From contig MCFE01000318.1 in NCBI GenBank assembly GCA_002104905.1, positions 32,141 through 96,140 of the forward strand: a DNA stretch of 64,000 bases, in the 5' to 3' direction. Below are positions 34,320 to 44,295 of this stretch, in pieces. A program made the translations under genes and the position numbers. Source of the DNA: Basidiobolus meristosporus CBS 931.73. Lineage: Eukaryota > Basidiobolomycota > Basidiobolomycetes > Basidiobolales > Basidiobolaceae. Within the stretch, counting starts at the first letter, position 1, and each line of letters starts with the position of its first letter. The notes beneath the pieces were generated by a model. It was not told the origin of the DNA. It saw only the letters and a list, made by a program, of their open reading frames with translations, and ran no database searches.

Positions 34320-35250
34320 TACTGGTATTTGATATATAGGAAGGGATCAGGAGCAAGCTTGAAGTCATAAGAGAAATAACAAAAAGTGATCTAGTGGCAA
34401 TACACTGCATATTGACAAGCTGCTTACTTGAAGTTGGGGAGCCCAGAATGACAAATCAGAGAGGCTAGAGTTGCTATGGAAGCAGAGAATCAGAAGCAGT
34501 GCCAATGGTAATAGATACTACACAGAATCCTTCCTTAGAATAATATAAGAACAAAGAGCTTTGCTTTAATTGCAACCAGCAGGGACATAATGAAAAGCTC
34601 TGCCCTCAGCAAAGAAATGGACACCAGCCATTAAGAATCTTCAACCATATTAAAGCCCTTGAGCATAGTAATATGGAGAGTGAAGTTGAAGAAGACTCAG
34701 AACTCACCTTCCATATGACAGAAGAATTCTTATCCCAGATGACCCCAAACTCAGCAAAGTTATTATACTTGAACAGAGTACTCAAAGGAGTACCTGCCAA
34801 GATCATGATTGACTCAGCAGCATTGCATGAATACATGCCAGAGCAATTTGCTCTGAAAGCTGGAATTAACTTTGAGCCCACCAAACCAACTTCAGTCTCA
34901 ACAGCTGATAGGAGTTCTCACATAATCAACCATTGTACTCAGCCAGTAAGGATGAAGAACAATGACTATGAAAAAGACATACAGGCCTATATATTTGGGA
35001 ACTGCAAGTTTGAGTTTATACTAGGAAGATGTTGCAATTTAAGAAGTGATTTGGATATAAGGAACTTATCAAGAAATAGTGATAATTTGATCCTGACTAT
35101 AGGGGACTAATCTTAAGATCATATATCTGGAGAAAGTGGCAAAGTTAAGGCAGTAAATGAGTCCGAGAGTGACTAAGACTAGCCTAGAATTGTTAAGTAA
35201 ATTTTTAGCTGCTGAATGATACAAAATAGTCCAATATTTCAACAGAAGAA
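34320..35250 (+). pseudogene. Ty3 copy G2 Gag zinc knuckle and protease
   Basis: The Gag C-terminal part has a full zinc knuckle CFNCNQQGHNEKLC (CX2CX4HX4C) near 34,570. A 145-codon frame at 34,673-35,110 then reads HMTEEFLSQMTPNSAKLLYL, KIMIDSAALHEYMPEQFALK and STADRSSHIINHCTQPVRMK. The protease D-S-G has become D-S-A, so the active site Gly is lost. At 35,030 the ILGR-type end of the protease is interrupted by a 215 bp solo LTR and the host resumes at 35,250 (acctggctattttg). Confidence 0.88.
35030..35244 (+). repeat. solo LTR, TGTTGCAA family, short copy (215 bp)
   Basis: The ends are TGTTGCAATTTAAG and CAATATTTCAACA with the exact 5 bp duplication gaaga at 35,025-35,029 and 35,245-35,249. 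Compared with the 368 bp copy at 31,009 it lacks ~153 bp between two taat repeats, which fits a slippage or recombination deletion. Removing it restores ctaggaagaacctgg, which matches Ty3 G3 at 38,998. Confidence 0.92.
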
Positions 35251-36746
35251 CCTGGCTATTTTGTTGCCATCCATCAATTGGCTGGAGAGCCCGTGCTACT
35301 CATATCCATAAGGACAATAAGATCTGTGAGTTATTACCTGCCAGACTGGATATCAACTTGGTCAATTCCAGTGTATGTGAAACAAGTGAACTTAGCAAGA
35401 CACAGTTCTGTATAGCACTTAGGAAAGGCACCCAGATGCTCCTCATGGTGGTATTACAGGAGGATTCCTCAACTCCAGTACCCCAGAAGGTCCAGACTCT
35501 TTTGAAGGAATATTCAGGCATATACCCAGATTAACTTATAAGCCCACCATCAATCAGAGATGTGGATCATGACACTGACATAGGAGAGAGCCCTCCAGTG
35601 AGTAGGACACCTGAAAGATTGTGTCCATTGGAGTTGGAAAAGATGAAGAGACAAATATATCAGATACTGGAGCAAGGATACATCAGACCCAGCAAGTCAC
35701 CTTGAGGAGCATCAGTACTCTTTGTGAAAAAGAAGGATGGAACACTCAGAATGTTTATTGACTAGAGTGCCTCAACTCATTACTGTGAAGAGTATTTACC
35801 CAATACTTGGATTGATGAGCTATTGGACCAACCAACAAGAACACAAGGGAAAGAACTACTCAGTTGCCATTGAATCCATGAAGCTGAGCTCAGCAGAACA
35901 AGACTATTCAGTGCATGAGAAAGAGACACTTGCTATAATACACTGCTTGAAGATATGGAGATGCTATATTGAAGGAATCAAATGCACTGTGTAGACTGAT
36001 CACACCTCCCTCAAGTATATATTCACTCAGATGGTACTCTCCAGAAGAATGACAAGATGGAGTGAATTCATTCAGTAACTTGATTATGAGATTGCCTACT
36101 GCCCTGGGAAAGACAATATGGTTGCTGATGCCTAATCAAGATTAGAACAAGTTGCACAACTCAACTTGGTGCATGAATCAGATAGGCCTAGATTATTACC
36201 AAACTACTTGGAGGACCAAGCCATTCCTTATAGGGTGGATGAAGAGATCAAGAAGATAATACAGGAGGAAGGCAGCAAATTTGCGGTACCAGATGAAACA
36301 CTCTACCAATTTGTTGATGGAAGCCTATTGCCTGTTGCACTTATGTAGCTTGCCAGGATTTAATTCATAAGCTACACAAAGGATATGGACATCTTGGGAT
36401 TGATGGAACCTATAGCATAGTGATTGCCAGAGGATGGAGGCCCAGAATGAAACAAGATATTGAGAACCTAGTGAAAGCATGCCCAAATTGTCAAATCAAC
36501 CAAGGCTAACCACAGAGAGTTGCTGAACTCTTTCCCTTGGAGCCTGTAAGACCATTTGAAAGATGGGGAGTTGTCTTTATTGGAAGACCGGCATCCACCA
36601 GGAAATGCCATTATTGGATTCTAGTAGCAATTGACCATGCCACCAAATGGCTAGTGGCCAAAGCAGTGTCTGCAGCCAGTGAGCAAGAATTTGCAAGTTT
36701 CATCTACCATGAGATCATTTTGAAGTTTGGATGCCCTGATGATATT
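35250..36746 (+). pseudogene. Ty3 copy G2 RT remnant, RNase H and integrase
   Basis: The RT N-terminal zone is decayed (MKRQIYQILEQGYIRPSKSP, VLFVKKKDGTLRMF near 35,640-35,755), and most of the RT palm is deleted. RNase H motifs follow (YSVAIESMKLSSAEQDYSVH, ETLAIIHCLKIWRCYIEG, DHTSLKYI), then YCPGKDNMVADA. The H2C2 zinc region reads LHKGYGHLGIDGTYS and CPNCQINQG. The integrase core PFERWGVVFIGRPAS, WILVAIDHATKWLV and LKFGCPDDI runs to 36,746, where the palindromic MITE is inserted. IPSDREAN resumes at 37,481-37,502. Confidence 0.9.
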
Positions 36747-37480
36747 AGACTTGTTCCGTTAGATAGTGCCACATTGAGCCATGAGTGCCAAATGATGCCA
36801 TAGTGTGCCAGGGAGGCCAAGTGAGCCTACACTTGGCCACAGAGTGTGAAACATAGATCTGCATCTTCATGCAACGCAGCCCCTGTGTCTCACTCATTGT
36901 GATGGAGAAAATCCATTTTTTGACCTTTTTTTTTAGGTCAATGTTGTACCGGATGTGCAAGAGCACTAAAGGATTGAAGATATACATCTGGTACTCAATA
37001 CCCATGGCACTCTGAATCTAGCTCCTGTGGCTTGTAACATGTCACAAAAATGCATGGCACTATCTTGGTCCACTGGTACTATCCGGCACTATATTTAAAT
37101 ATTAGCCCTAAAGTAAAATCAATACAAAGCACTTACAGTGCCAGATAGTACCAGTGGACCAAGATAGTGCCATGCATTTTTGTGACATGTTACAAGCCAC
37201 AGGAGCTAGATTCAGAGTGCCATGGGTATTGAGTACCAGATGTATATCTTCAATCCTTTAGTGCTCTTGCACATCCTGCACAATATTGATCCACAAAAAA
37301 ATGTCAAAATATGGATTTTCACTTGCATCATAGGTGAAACACAGGGAACGCTTTGCATGAAGATGCAGATCTATTTTTCACACTCTGTGGCCAAGTATAG
37401 GCTCACTTGGCCTCTCTGGCACACTATGGCATCATTTGGCACTCATGGCTCAATGTGGCACTATTCAACGGAACAAGTCT
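36747..37480. mobile_element. MITE-1 long palindromic copy (734 bp)
   Basis: Two 347 bp arms (36,747-37,093 and 37,134-37,480) are near-perfect inverted copies around a ~40 bp A/T-rich loop. The ends are AGACTTGTTCCGTT and AACGGAACAAGTCT. The 3 bp duplication att lies at 36,744-36,746 and 37,481-37,483. Removing the element restores gatattccatctgatag, which matches the integrase codons of G1 near 31,855 (reverse). The terminal parts of the arms are rich in agtgcc / ggcact motifs. The palindrome could fold into one long hairpin and yield double-stranded RNA if transcribed. The mirrored open frames in the arms look like a by-product of the symmetry. Confidence 0.92.
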
Positions 37481-37502
37481 ATTCCATCTGATAGAGAAGC
37501 AA

Positions 37503-37784
37503 ACCTATCTATCAAATCAGTAGCATTAGTCAGCAAATGAATTGGCAGATCCTTATCAGACAGAAATAGATATAAGAAGTATCATATAATTTGGTGATGA
37601 TGATGCAATCAAATGAGTCTTCAGGAACAGCCTACATTAGGGAATATAATTAGTCCGCAATTGATCTAAGAAATGTATATAGTGAGCTGCAGGAACTTCA
37701 ATAAAATTCAGTTAAAATCTTAGTGAATACAATACTAGCTAAGCTCCCTATTCCTCTACAACTCTTATACCAAGACCTGTAATG
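37503..37784 (+). repeat. 5' LTR of Ty3 copy G3 (282 bp)
   Basis: This matches the G1 LTR in reverse, and the ends here are decayed (ACCTATCTATC..CCTGTAATG against TGTTATCTATC..CTTGTAACA). It begins within a few bases of the last G2 integrase codon, so G3 inserted in G2. The sequence ttggtagcagc directly after it is a possible primer site. Confidence 0.85.
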
Positions 37785-39090
37785 TTGGTAGCAGCAATAA
37801 TCACAAACCCCCTCTTGGAGACAGAAGAAGCCTCCCCAAGATGTCAAAAATCCAGAATAGAAGAATGCTATGCAGCAAATCCTGGCTCAGCAGCAGCAGG
37901 TACTCCAGATCATTAGCCAGCAGCAACAAGAATTGATTACCATGGCCCAAAGCCAGCAAAACCCTGTCAAGAGCATCTTCAGTGTGAAGGGTAGCTGTCA
38001 CCATGGTAGAGTCAATGAAAACCAAGGAACTTGGCTCTTCCAGATTGAAGAAGCTTTCAAGGCTAAGGGAATTGCTCCAGAAATCAAATTACATTATGTA
38101 GCTTCTTACCTGGCAGATGCAGCTTTACAGTGGTACCACAACAAGATCAGGTCAGCCACCATGATGGGATGCTCTACAATCTCTACATGGGATGAGTTTG
38201 TGTTGAAAATTCAGGATGCTTCTGAACCCCCACACCAGCAGACACTACTAAGAAGGAAGTTGATAACACTCTGAAAGAAGGAAATGGTTCAAGAGTACAT
38301 CAATGAATATAGATATCTATTGAACAAGTTGAAAGAATGTGCCCCCTTGACCAAGTGGAATACTTGATTGATGGGTTGAAAGCAAGAACTTGTAAGGAAG
38401 TGAATTATTGAAGACCTCAGAGTAATGAAGAAGCCATCAAGATTGCCTTTGACTATGACTCAGCTATGTTTGAAGTTGGGGAGCCCACAATGACAAATCA
38501 GAGAGTCTACAGTCAATGTGAAGGAAGAAAATCAACAACAGTGCTGGTGGAAATAGATGCTATGCAGAGGAATCCTACCTTAGATCAATCTGAGAAGAAA
38601 GGACTTTGCTTTAATTGCCACCAGCAGGGACATTTTGCAAAGTGCAGCCCTAAGAGAAGAAATGGGCACCAGCCATCAAGAACCTGCACCCATATTGAAG
38701 CACTTGGGCAAAGTAACAGGGAGGATGAGCTCAAAGAAGACCGTGAACACACCTTCCATATGACAGAAGAATACCTATGCCAGATAACCTCAAACTCAGG
38801 AAAGCTATTACATGCCAGAGCAATTTGCTCTGAAAGCTGGAATTGACTTGGAGCCCACCAAACCAACTTCAGTCTCAACAGCTGATAGGAGTTCTCATAT
38901 AGTTAACTATTGTACTCAGCCAGTAAGAATGATGATCAATGATTATGAAGAAGTCCTACAGACCTATATACTTGGGAACTGCAAATATAACCTTGTACTT
39001 GGAAGAACCTGCCTTCTTTGTTGTAATCCAACAATCAGCTGGAGAACTCATGAAACTCAGATGCAGAAGGATAACAAGACCTGTGCGCTA
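37785..39090 (+). pseudogene. Ty3 copy G3 Gag and protease
   Basis: A Gln-rich N-terminus (QQILAQQQQVLQIISQQQQ) begins the 134-codon frame at 37,870. The capsid-like part reads GTWLFQIEEAFKAKGIAPEI and ADAALQWYHNKIRS. After frameshifts the zinc knuckle at 38,600-38,650 reads CFNCHQQGHFAKC, which is CX2CX4HX3C, one residue shorter than the standard X4. The protease region lacks its active-site segment: it jumps from SGKLLHAR to PEQFALKAGIDLEP (38,812), so the D-S-G is deleted. STADRSSHIVNYCTQPVRMM and LGNCKYNLVLGRTCL follow. It is clearly dead. Confidence 0.9.
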
Positions 39091-40460
39091 TGACCTGCCA
39101 GACTGGACTTCAAATTGGTTAATTCCTGTGTGAAACAAATGAACTTAGCAAGACACAGTTCTGTAGAGCACTTGGAAAAGGTACACAGATGTACCTCATG
39201 GCAGTATTACAGAGGGACTCCTCTACTTGGCACCCCTGTAGGTCCAGACTTTATTGAAGCAATATTGAGATGTACTTTGAGATGGACTTGTAAGCCTACC
39301 ACCAGTTGGAAATGGGGATCATGCCATTGAGACAGAAGATAGCCCTCCAGTGAGTAAAACACCTTACAGAATGAGTCCATTGGAGTTGAAAGAAATGAAG
39401 AGATAAATAGATTGATTATTGGAGCAAGAATATATAAGACCCAGCAAGTCGCCTTTGGGGGCACCAGTACTTTTTGTGAAAACAAAGGAACGCTTAGGAT
39501 GTGCATTGACAACCAAGCCCTCATCTTAGCTACTGTGAAGAATAAGTACCCAATATCTTGGACTGTTGAGCTTTTGGACCACCTCAATGGACCTACCATA
39601 TTTAGCAAGATTGACCTCATGTCAAGAAACAACCAGATTGGTGTGAAATCAGGAGTCATCCCCAAGATGGCATTCAGGTCCTGATATGGGCATTACAGGT
39701 ACTTAGTCATGAATCTTGGCCTTACCAGTGCTCCTGCAATATTCATGACCTTGATGCAAACAGTCTTCCAGGAGTACTTAGACAAGTTTATGGTAATCTA
39801 TCCAGAAGACATACTTATATACATCAAAACAGAAGAGGAGCACTTGGTGCCCATTGAAAAGGTCTTACAGAAACTAAGAGCAAGCAAGCTGTACAGCAAG
39901 CTAGCAAAGTGTGAATTCTTCAAGGAACATGTTGAATTTCTTGGACACATAGTGACTAGCACAGGAGTAACCTTAAACCCCAAGAAGTTTGATGTCATCA
40001 AGAATCTGAAGCAGCCCCATATCATTTCAGAACCAGATTATTCCTTGGAATGGTTTCCTATTATCAGAGATTTATCAGGTTGTTTGCAGGTATTACAGCT
40101 CCTTTAACTGATACTCTCAGGAAAGACAGCACCTTGAAGTGGCACATAGCCTATGAAACTGCCTTTCAGATGCTCAAGAAAGAACTTGCACAGCTGCTAA
40201 GCCTGAGAATCCCAGATTTTGGAAAAGAGTTTACTCTGTGCACAGATGCTTCAGATTATGCAATTGGTGGAATACTGAGCCAATAACATGAGGGAAAGGA
40301 CTACCCAGTTGCTTCTGAGCCCAAGAAACTGAACTCAGCCAAACAAAGCTATCCAATACATGAGAAGATGCTTGCCATTGTGCACTGCTTGAAGACCTGG
40401 AGATGCTACATTAAAGTAGTCAAGTGTACTGTGAACACTGATCATACTCAGCAAGTAATG
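39091..40460 (+). pseudogene. Ty3 copy G3 reverse transcriptase and RNase H
   Basis: The RT motifs occur in order: LRMCIDNQALILATVKNKYP, FSKIDLMSRNNQIGVKSG, HYRYLVMNLGLTSAPAIFMT, then IYPEDILIYI, where the family has YxDD. The first catalytic Asp of the YxDD box is therefore Glu preceded by Pro (YPED). LYSKLAKCEFFKEHVEFLGH and SYYQRFIRLFAGITAPLTD follow, then RNase H with FTLCTDASDYAIGGILSQ and PIHEKMLAIVHCLKTWRCYI. It breaks off at 40,460 before integrase, against ORF2 of TE8. Confidence 0.93.
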
Positions 40461-41790
40461 CCATTTAAGTCAACCATTCAATCAGTGCTTCTGGGCTAAT
40501 GCCCTTTGCTCATAGCATTGGCAGGAACCCTACAGCTTTATGTCGTTGCTCATTAACTGGTACCCATACCTCCTCATCCTCAGCCTACACTGTAAGCATC
40601 TCATCTACCTATCTTTTCATAAGTCCTTGCAATATTTCAAGTATCTTTGCTTGAGCACTGCATTGAAGAAGTGCTGCAACCTCTTGGTGGGCCTATAAAT
40701 GCTCTAAAATTAGACTGTAGGTATTGTTATTGCCAGCTGATTTCTTGACTTTATTCCCTTGTCTGGCTATGAGATCTCCACCCTATCTACAATGAGGTAG
40801 TAGATGCTGCAGTATATAAGTTTCTACTATCTACATGCTCATTGACATCACTGGAGTACAGCTCAATGGGCTGCACTACCAACTCTAATGAAAACTGCAA
40901 CATCTTGGCAAAAGTTCTTTGGTTGCAATTACAAGACTTTGACTGTTCTAGGTTGGCTGCATTAATTGGTGCCCACTGCAGCTTTTTCTCCTGAGCTCAA
41001 CCTCTGACTAGGGTAAATATTTTTACTTAATTTTACCATTTCACTTCCTATTTGTTTCCTGCTACTATAGCTGAGTGCTTCCTGAGTTTAACTGTATCTT
41101 CTACTAGATTTTTAAGCTCTTGTATAGATATCACAGTTTGTCCCTCTCATGCTACCAATATACTATTATATGGGCTCAGTCTCTGGGCACAGTATTTGTA
41201 CTTCAATGTTGGTACAGTGCTCCTCTGAAGTTACATTGATAAATGGTGCAACTCTAGGTCTGTGGCATTGAGCTACTTAGGTCCTTTCTTTTCAGTAAGA
41301 ATACAGCATTCTCTACATAAGATACTGATTGCTCTACACCTATTATCCACACTTCTTGTCTCTGGGATATTTTTAATTTGTTGGGCTGTTGCATCTACTT
41401 TATTGACCACTGCACCTGATTGTCTCTTTAATACTCTGGAATGAACTGAAAACATACTTCCTAATCCTGGTTGTGGTAATATTATGACAGTCATATGCTG
41501 GACCTCCACTAGAGAAACTGTGCTTACTACATTCTCATCTACCTAAGCAATATAATCCAGCTTGCAGCTTCACACATGGCCCTAATTACCTGCTGGACTG
41601 AGAACCTCAGGAGTCTGTTTTACCTTCAGTGAATACACTGTCAACATGACTGTTTTGGGATGTAACCCTGCTTGTGGCACTGAGTGTGAAAGCAATCTGT
41701 TGTCCAATTGCTTCCCTGCTGTTGTTTTGAAGGGGGCTGGTTGGGAACTCCAAAAAATTGCCTTACAATTTTTTGATCTGCATGGAAATA
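40461..41790 (-). pseudogene. ORF2, TE8 copy (strongly decayed)
   Basis: The minus strand follows ORF2 from its C-terminal region (gaagtgctgcaacctcttgg at 40,668) to the N-terminal MPPK region near 41,780. The coiled-coil zone is at 41,273-41,509 (SMFSVHSRVLKRQSGAVVNK). It is older than other copies: many stops and several deletions, including most of the Lys/Ser-rich repeats. A typical intergenic spacer with a block like ggggaaatattgttacat follows at 41,790-42,192. Confidence 0.68.
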
Positions 41791-42192
41791 TGATACCAGA
41801 GGGGAAATATTGTTACATTTGTATGTGCATGCAGTGCCAAAGTTTTATTCAAATGCCTACTACGATTGATTCTTCTTAAGCCATATATGCATGCAGGTGC
41901 ACTGCCTCAAATACAAAACTCACTTGAGCTCTCTTGAATATTGACAAAAAAGTGATATAATAGCATTATGTTCCTGAGTGTCAATCTGTTTTGGGGAAAT
42001 AGTGTTACATGCATGTGTGTATGTGATGCCACAACTTTATTTATAATGCTTACTATAACATGTCATCATTGAATCTTACATTCATGTAGGTGCAATGTCA
42101 TAAGTACAAAACCATCTTAAGTTCATGTGAGTATTGACCAAAGAGTGATATAATGGCATTACATTGTTGAGTGCAAAGCTGTTTGTCCCATG

Positions 42193-42385
42193 GACAAGAC
42201 AATTCTGATTCAATGCCATAGGTAAAGAGAAAAAAGACCATGTGGCTATTGTAGCCAACCTCATTGTTGAGTGTCAAACTGTTTGCCCCATGGACAAAAC
42301 TACCTTATTGTAATGCTGCAAGAGAAGGGAAAAGAACATATAGCTACTGTAATAAACCTCTCAGCCATGAAGCATGCCGGTCTTC
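42193..42385 (+). pseudogene. two successive transposase N-terminal starts (TE8 and a neighbour)
   Basis: The motif ccatggacaa marking the transposase start occurs twice within 100 bp (42,190 and 42,290). Each is preceded by ttgttgagtg and followed by the Lys-rich then Cys-His encoding stretch (aaagaccatgtggctattgt; then aacatatagctactg). The first copy stops at ~42,257, where the second begins. The second breaks into ORF2 of TE9 at ~42,386. This could be a local duplication or the join of two elements. Confidence 0.65.
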
Positions 42386-44295
42386 TGCCAGCACTGCAAG
42401 GCCTAGCTTCTCATCTGCCAGTGTATGCATCAAATTCTTGCAATATTCAAGTGCGCTTTCCTGCGCACTGCTCTCATAGAAGTGCTGCACAACCTGGTGT
42501 GCCTATTAATGTTCTAGGATTCATTTGTAGGTATTTTGATAGTCTTTTGAGTATTTGTACATTATGCATTGTCTGTCAGTGAGACTGTCACTCTGTCTAC
42601 AATGGAGGATATGGAAGCAGTGGTTAGCAAATAGCTTTCTCTGCAAACTCATCTACTTCACTGAAGTGTAGCACAGCTTGCTGCACCTCCAGCACTTGAG
42701 AAAACACCTGATGTCTTGTTGGTAATTCTACTTGCCTATGATGGGATTCAGCTTGTTCTGGGCTAACAGTGCTAATTGGTGAGAGCTGCAGCTTTTTCTC
42801 ATACTCCCCTGTATCTGGCTTAGGTGGACCTTTTTCCATTTATCTTTACTTTTATCACTAGCAAGTCTTTCACTGCTACCTTGACTGAGTGCTTCATGTA
42901 TTGTACTCTGCTTTCTCTTTAATAAATGGTGCACTGGTGAGCCCATTAGTGCCTGCCTATTCCTTGCTAGCACTGTCCAGGAAATCTGACATTTCTTTGC
43001 AGCTTGCTTAGAGTTGCTAGCCCTGCTTATGACAGGCTCCCCAGAAAGCTTCATACTTTTATCACTGTCAAGTTCTTCACTGCTATTCTGACTAAGTGCT
43101 TCTTATATTGTGCTTTGTTTTCTTTTTCATTGAATGCTGAACTGGTGGATCCATTTAGCCTGCTTTACCCTTGCCAGCACTTTATTGACAACTTGATGTT
43201 TCTTTGCTGCTTATTTGGAGCTTGCAGCCATTCTTGTGACAGGCTCCAGAGAAAGCTGTGGGCTTTATCACTGCTAAGTCCTTTACCGCTAGTGTGACCA
43301 AGTACCTCTATCTCCTTGGTAAGTGCTGCACTAGTGCATCTGCTAACTGTACCTGTCTGGTATTCTTCTGGCACCTGATGTTGCTTTGCTGCATGGTTTG
43401 AGCTATCAGTCCTGTTAATGACAAGCCCTTGAGGATGCGGTTGGGTTTTAAGTTGTGCCATCCTTGTTCTTGTACCTTCAATAGCTTCTGCTATTCTTGA
43501 GATACTTTTTTGGCATACAAGTGCTGTCCCAAAATCTGTTTGCTTGCTTGTATCCAGGACAATGTGCATGGAACAGGTTAAGTGTATCCTTCTTGGCCTT
43601 GCGCAACTGATGGTACTATGATATGCCAACCTGAAGATGATGCCATACTAGACTTCTAAAGACCTTTTGGATACTAGCTACTCTTGATCATTGAACTCAG
43701 TGGCCTGATGAATTTTCAATGTGTTTGGGTTTTTAGGCATGGGTATAAACACCGCATTTTCTCCCTTCCATGCTGCAAAAGGTCTTTCTGTGGACTCCAT
43801 CTGATGGGACTATTATTGTGCAGCAAAGACTGTATAGTTCTCCTTTGCTGCTACATTGTGAAATGACTTGATTCTTGGTTGCAATATTGAGCTACTTGGG
43901 TCCCTCTTTTGCATCAAAATACTGTGTTCTTGACCTAAGATATTGTTTTCTCTATATGTATTATATGCTCCTTCTAATTCTGGAATATTTGCTGATCTCT
44001 CTGGGTTGTTGCATCTATCCTATCAGCCATGGCCCCTAAATGCCTCATTAATGCTTTAGTATGTGCTGACAACATGTTTACTAATACAGGTGGTGGTGAA
44101 GCTATGATAGCCGCTTGGTAGTCTTCAATTGAAGGTACTTCTTTTGCTACATTCTTGTCTGCTCAAGCATTATGGTCAGCTTGAAGCTCTGCAGAGATTC
44201 TCAATGGCCTGCTTGACTGACAGCCTAAGGAGTCTGCATTATTATCTTCAGTGGGCACACAGTCAACATGGCCACTTTGGTTGTGGCCCCACTTG
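42386..44295 (-). pseudogene. ORF2, TE9 copy with expanded repeats
   Basis: On the minus strand, from 44,290 down, there is the N-terminal region, then the coiled-coil zone (43,900-44,230), HEHYP-type and fshifted domain codons near 43,500-43,629, then at least three Lys/Ser-rich ~207 bp units at 42,850-43,470. The C-terminal zone is at 42,386-42,840 (MEKGPPKPDTGEYEKKLQLS). The transposase lies divergently to the right, but the spacer with the promoter is deleted. Function unknown; frames are broken. Confidence 0.72.
42850..43470 (-). repeat. tandem ~207 bp coding repeats in ORF2 (three or more units)
   Basis: Unit landmarks tttatcactgycaagt..tcactgct..gtgcttc recur at about 42,850, 43,059 and 43,265, a spacing of 206-209 bp (69 codons). 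Each unit encodes a motif like SKQAxKxxQVAxRVPARDKQ followed by KKHxxxxEALSQSSSE. TE3, TE12 and TE13 carry about two units (for TE13: 51,785 and 51,990), so copy number differs between elements. Confidence 0.75.

Noticed and set aside
36747-37480. Mirrored open frames (~86-89 codons) in the two arms of the palindrome, suggesting a duplicated small gene
   Set aside because: They are the same sequence seen twice because the arms are inverted copies. Differences between arms change amino acids freely, and there is no homology or start context.
37785-37800. ttggtagcagc after the G3 LTR as a confirmed primer binding site
   Set aside because: It starts with TGG but the match length is too short and the LTR end is decayed. 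It is kept only as a possibility in the LTR entry.
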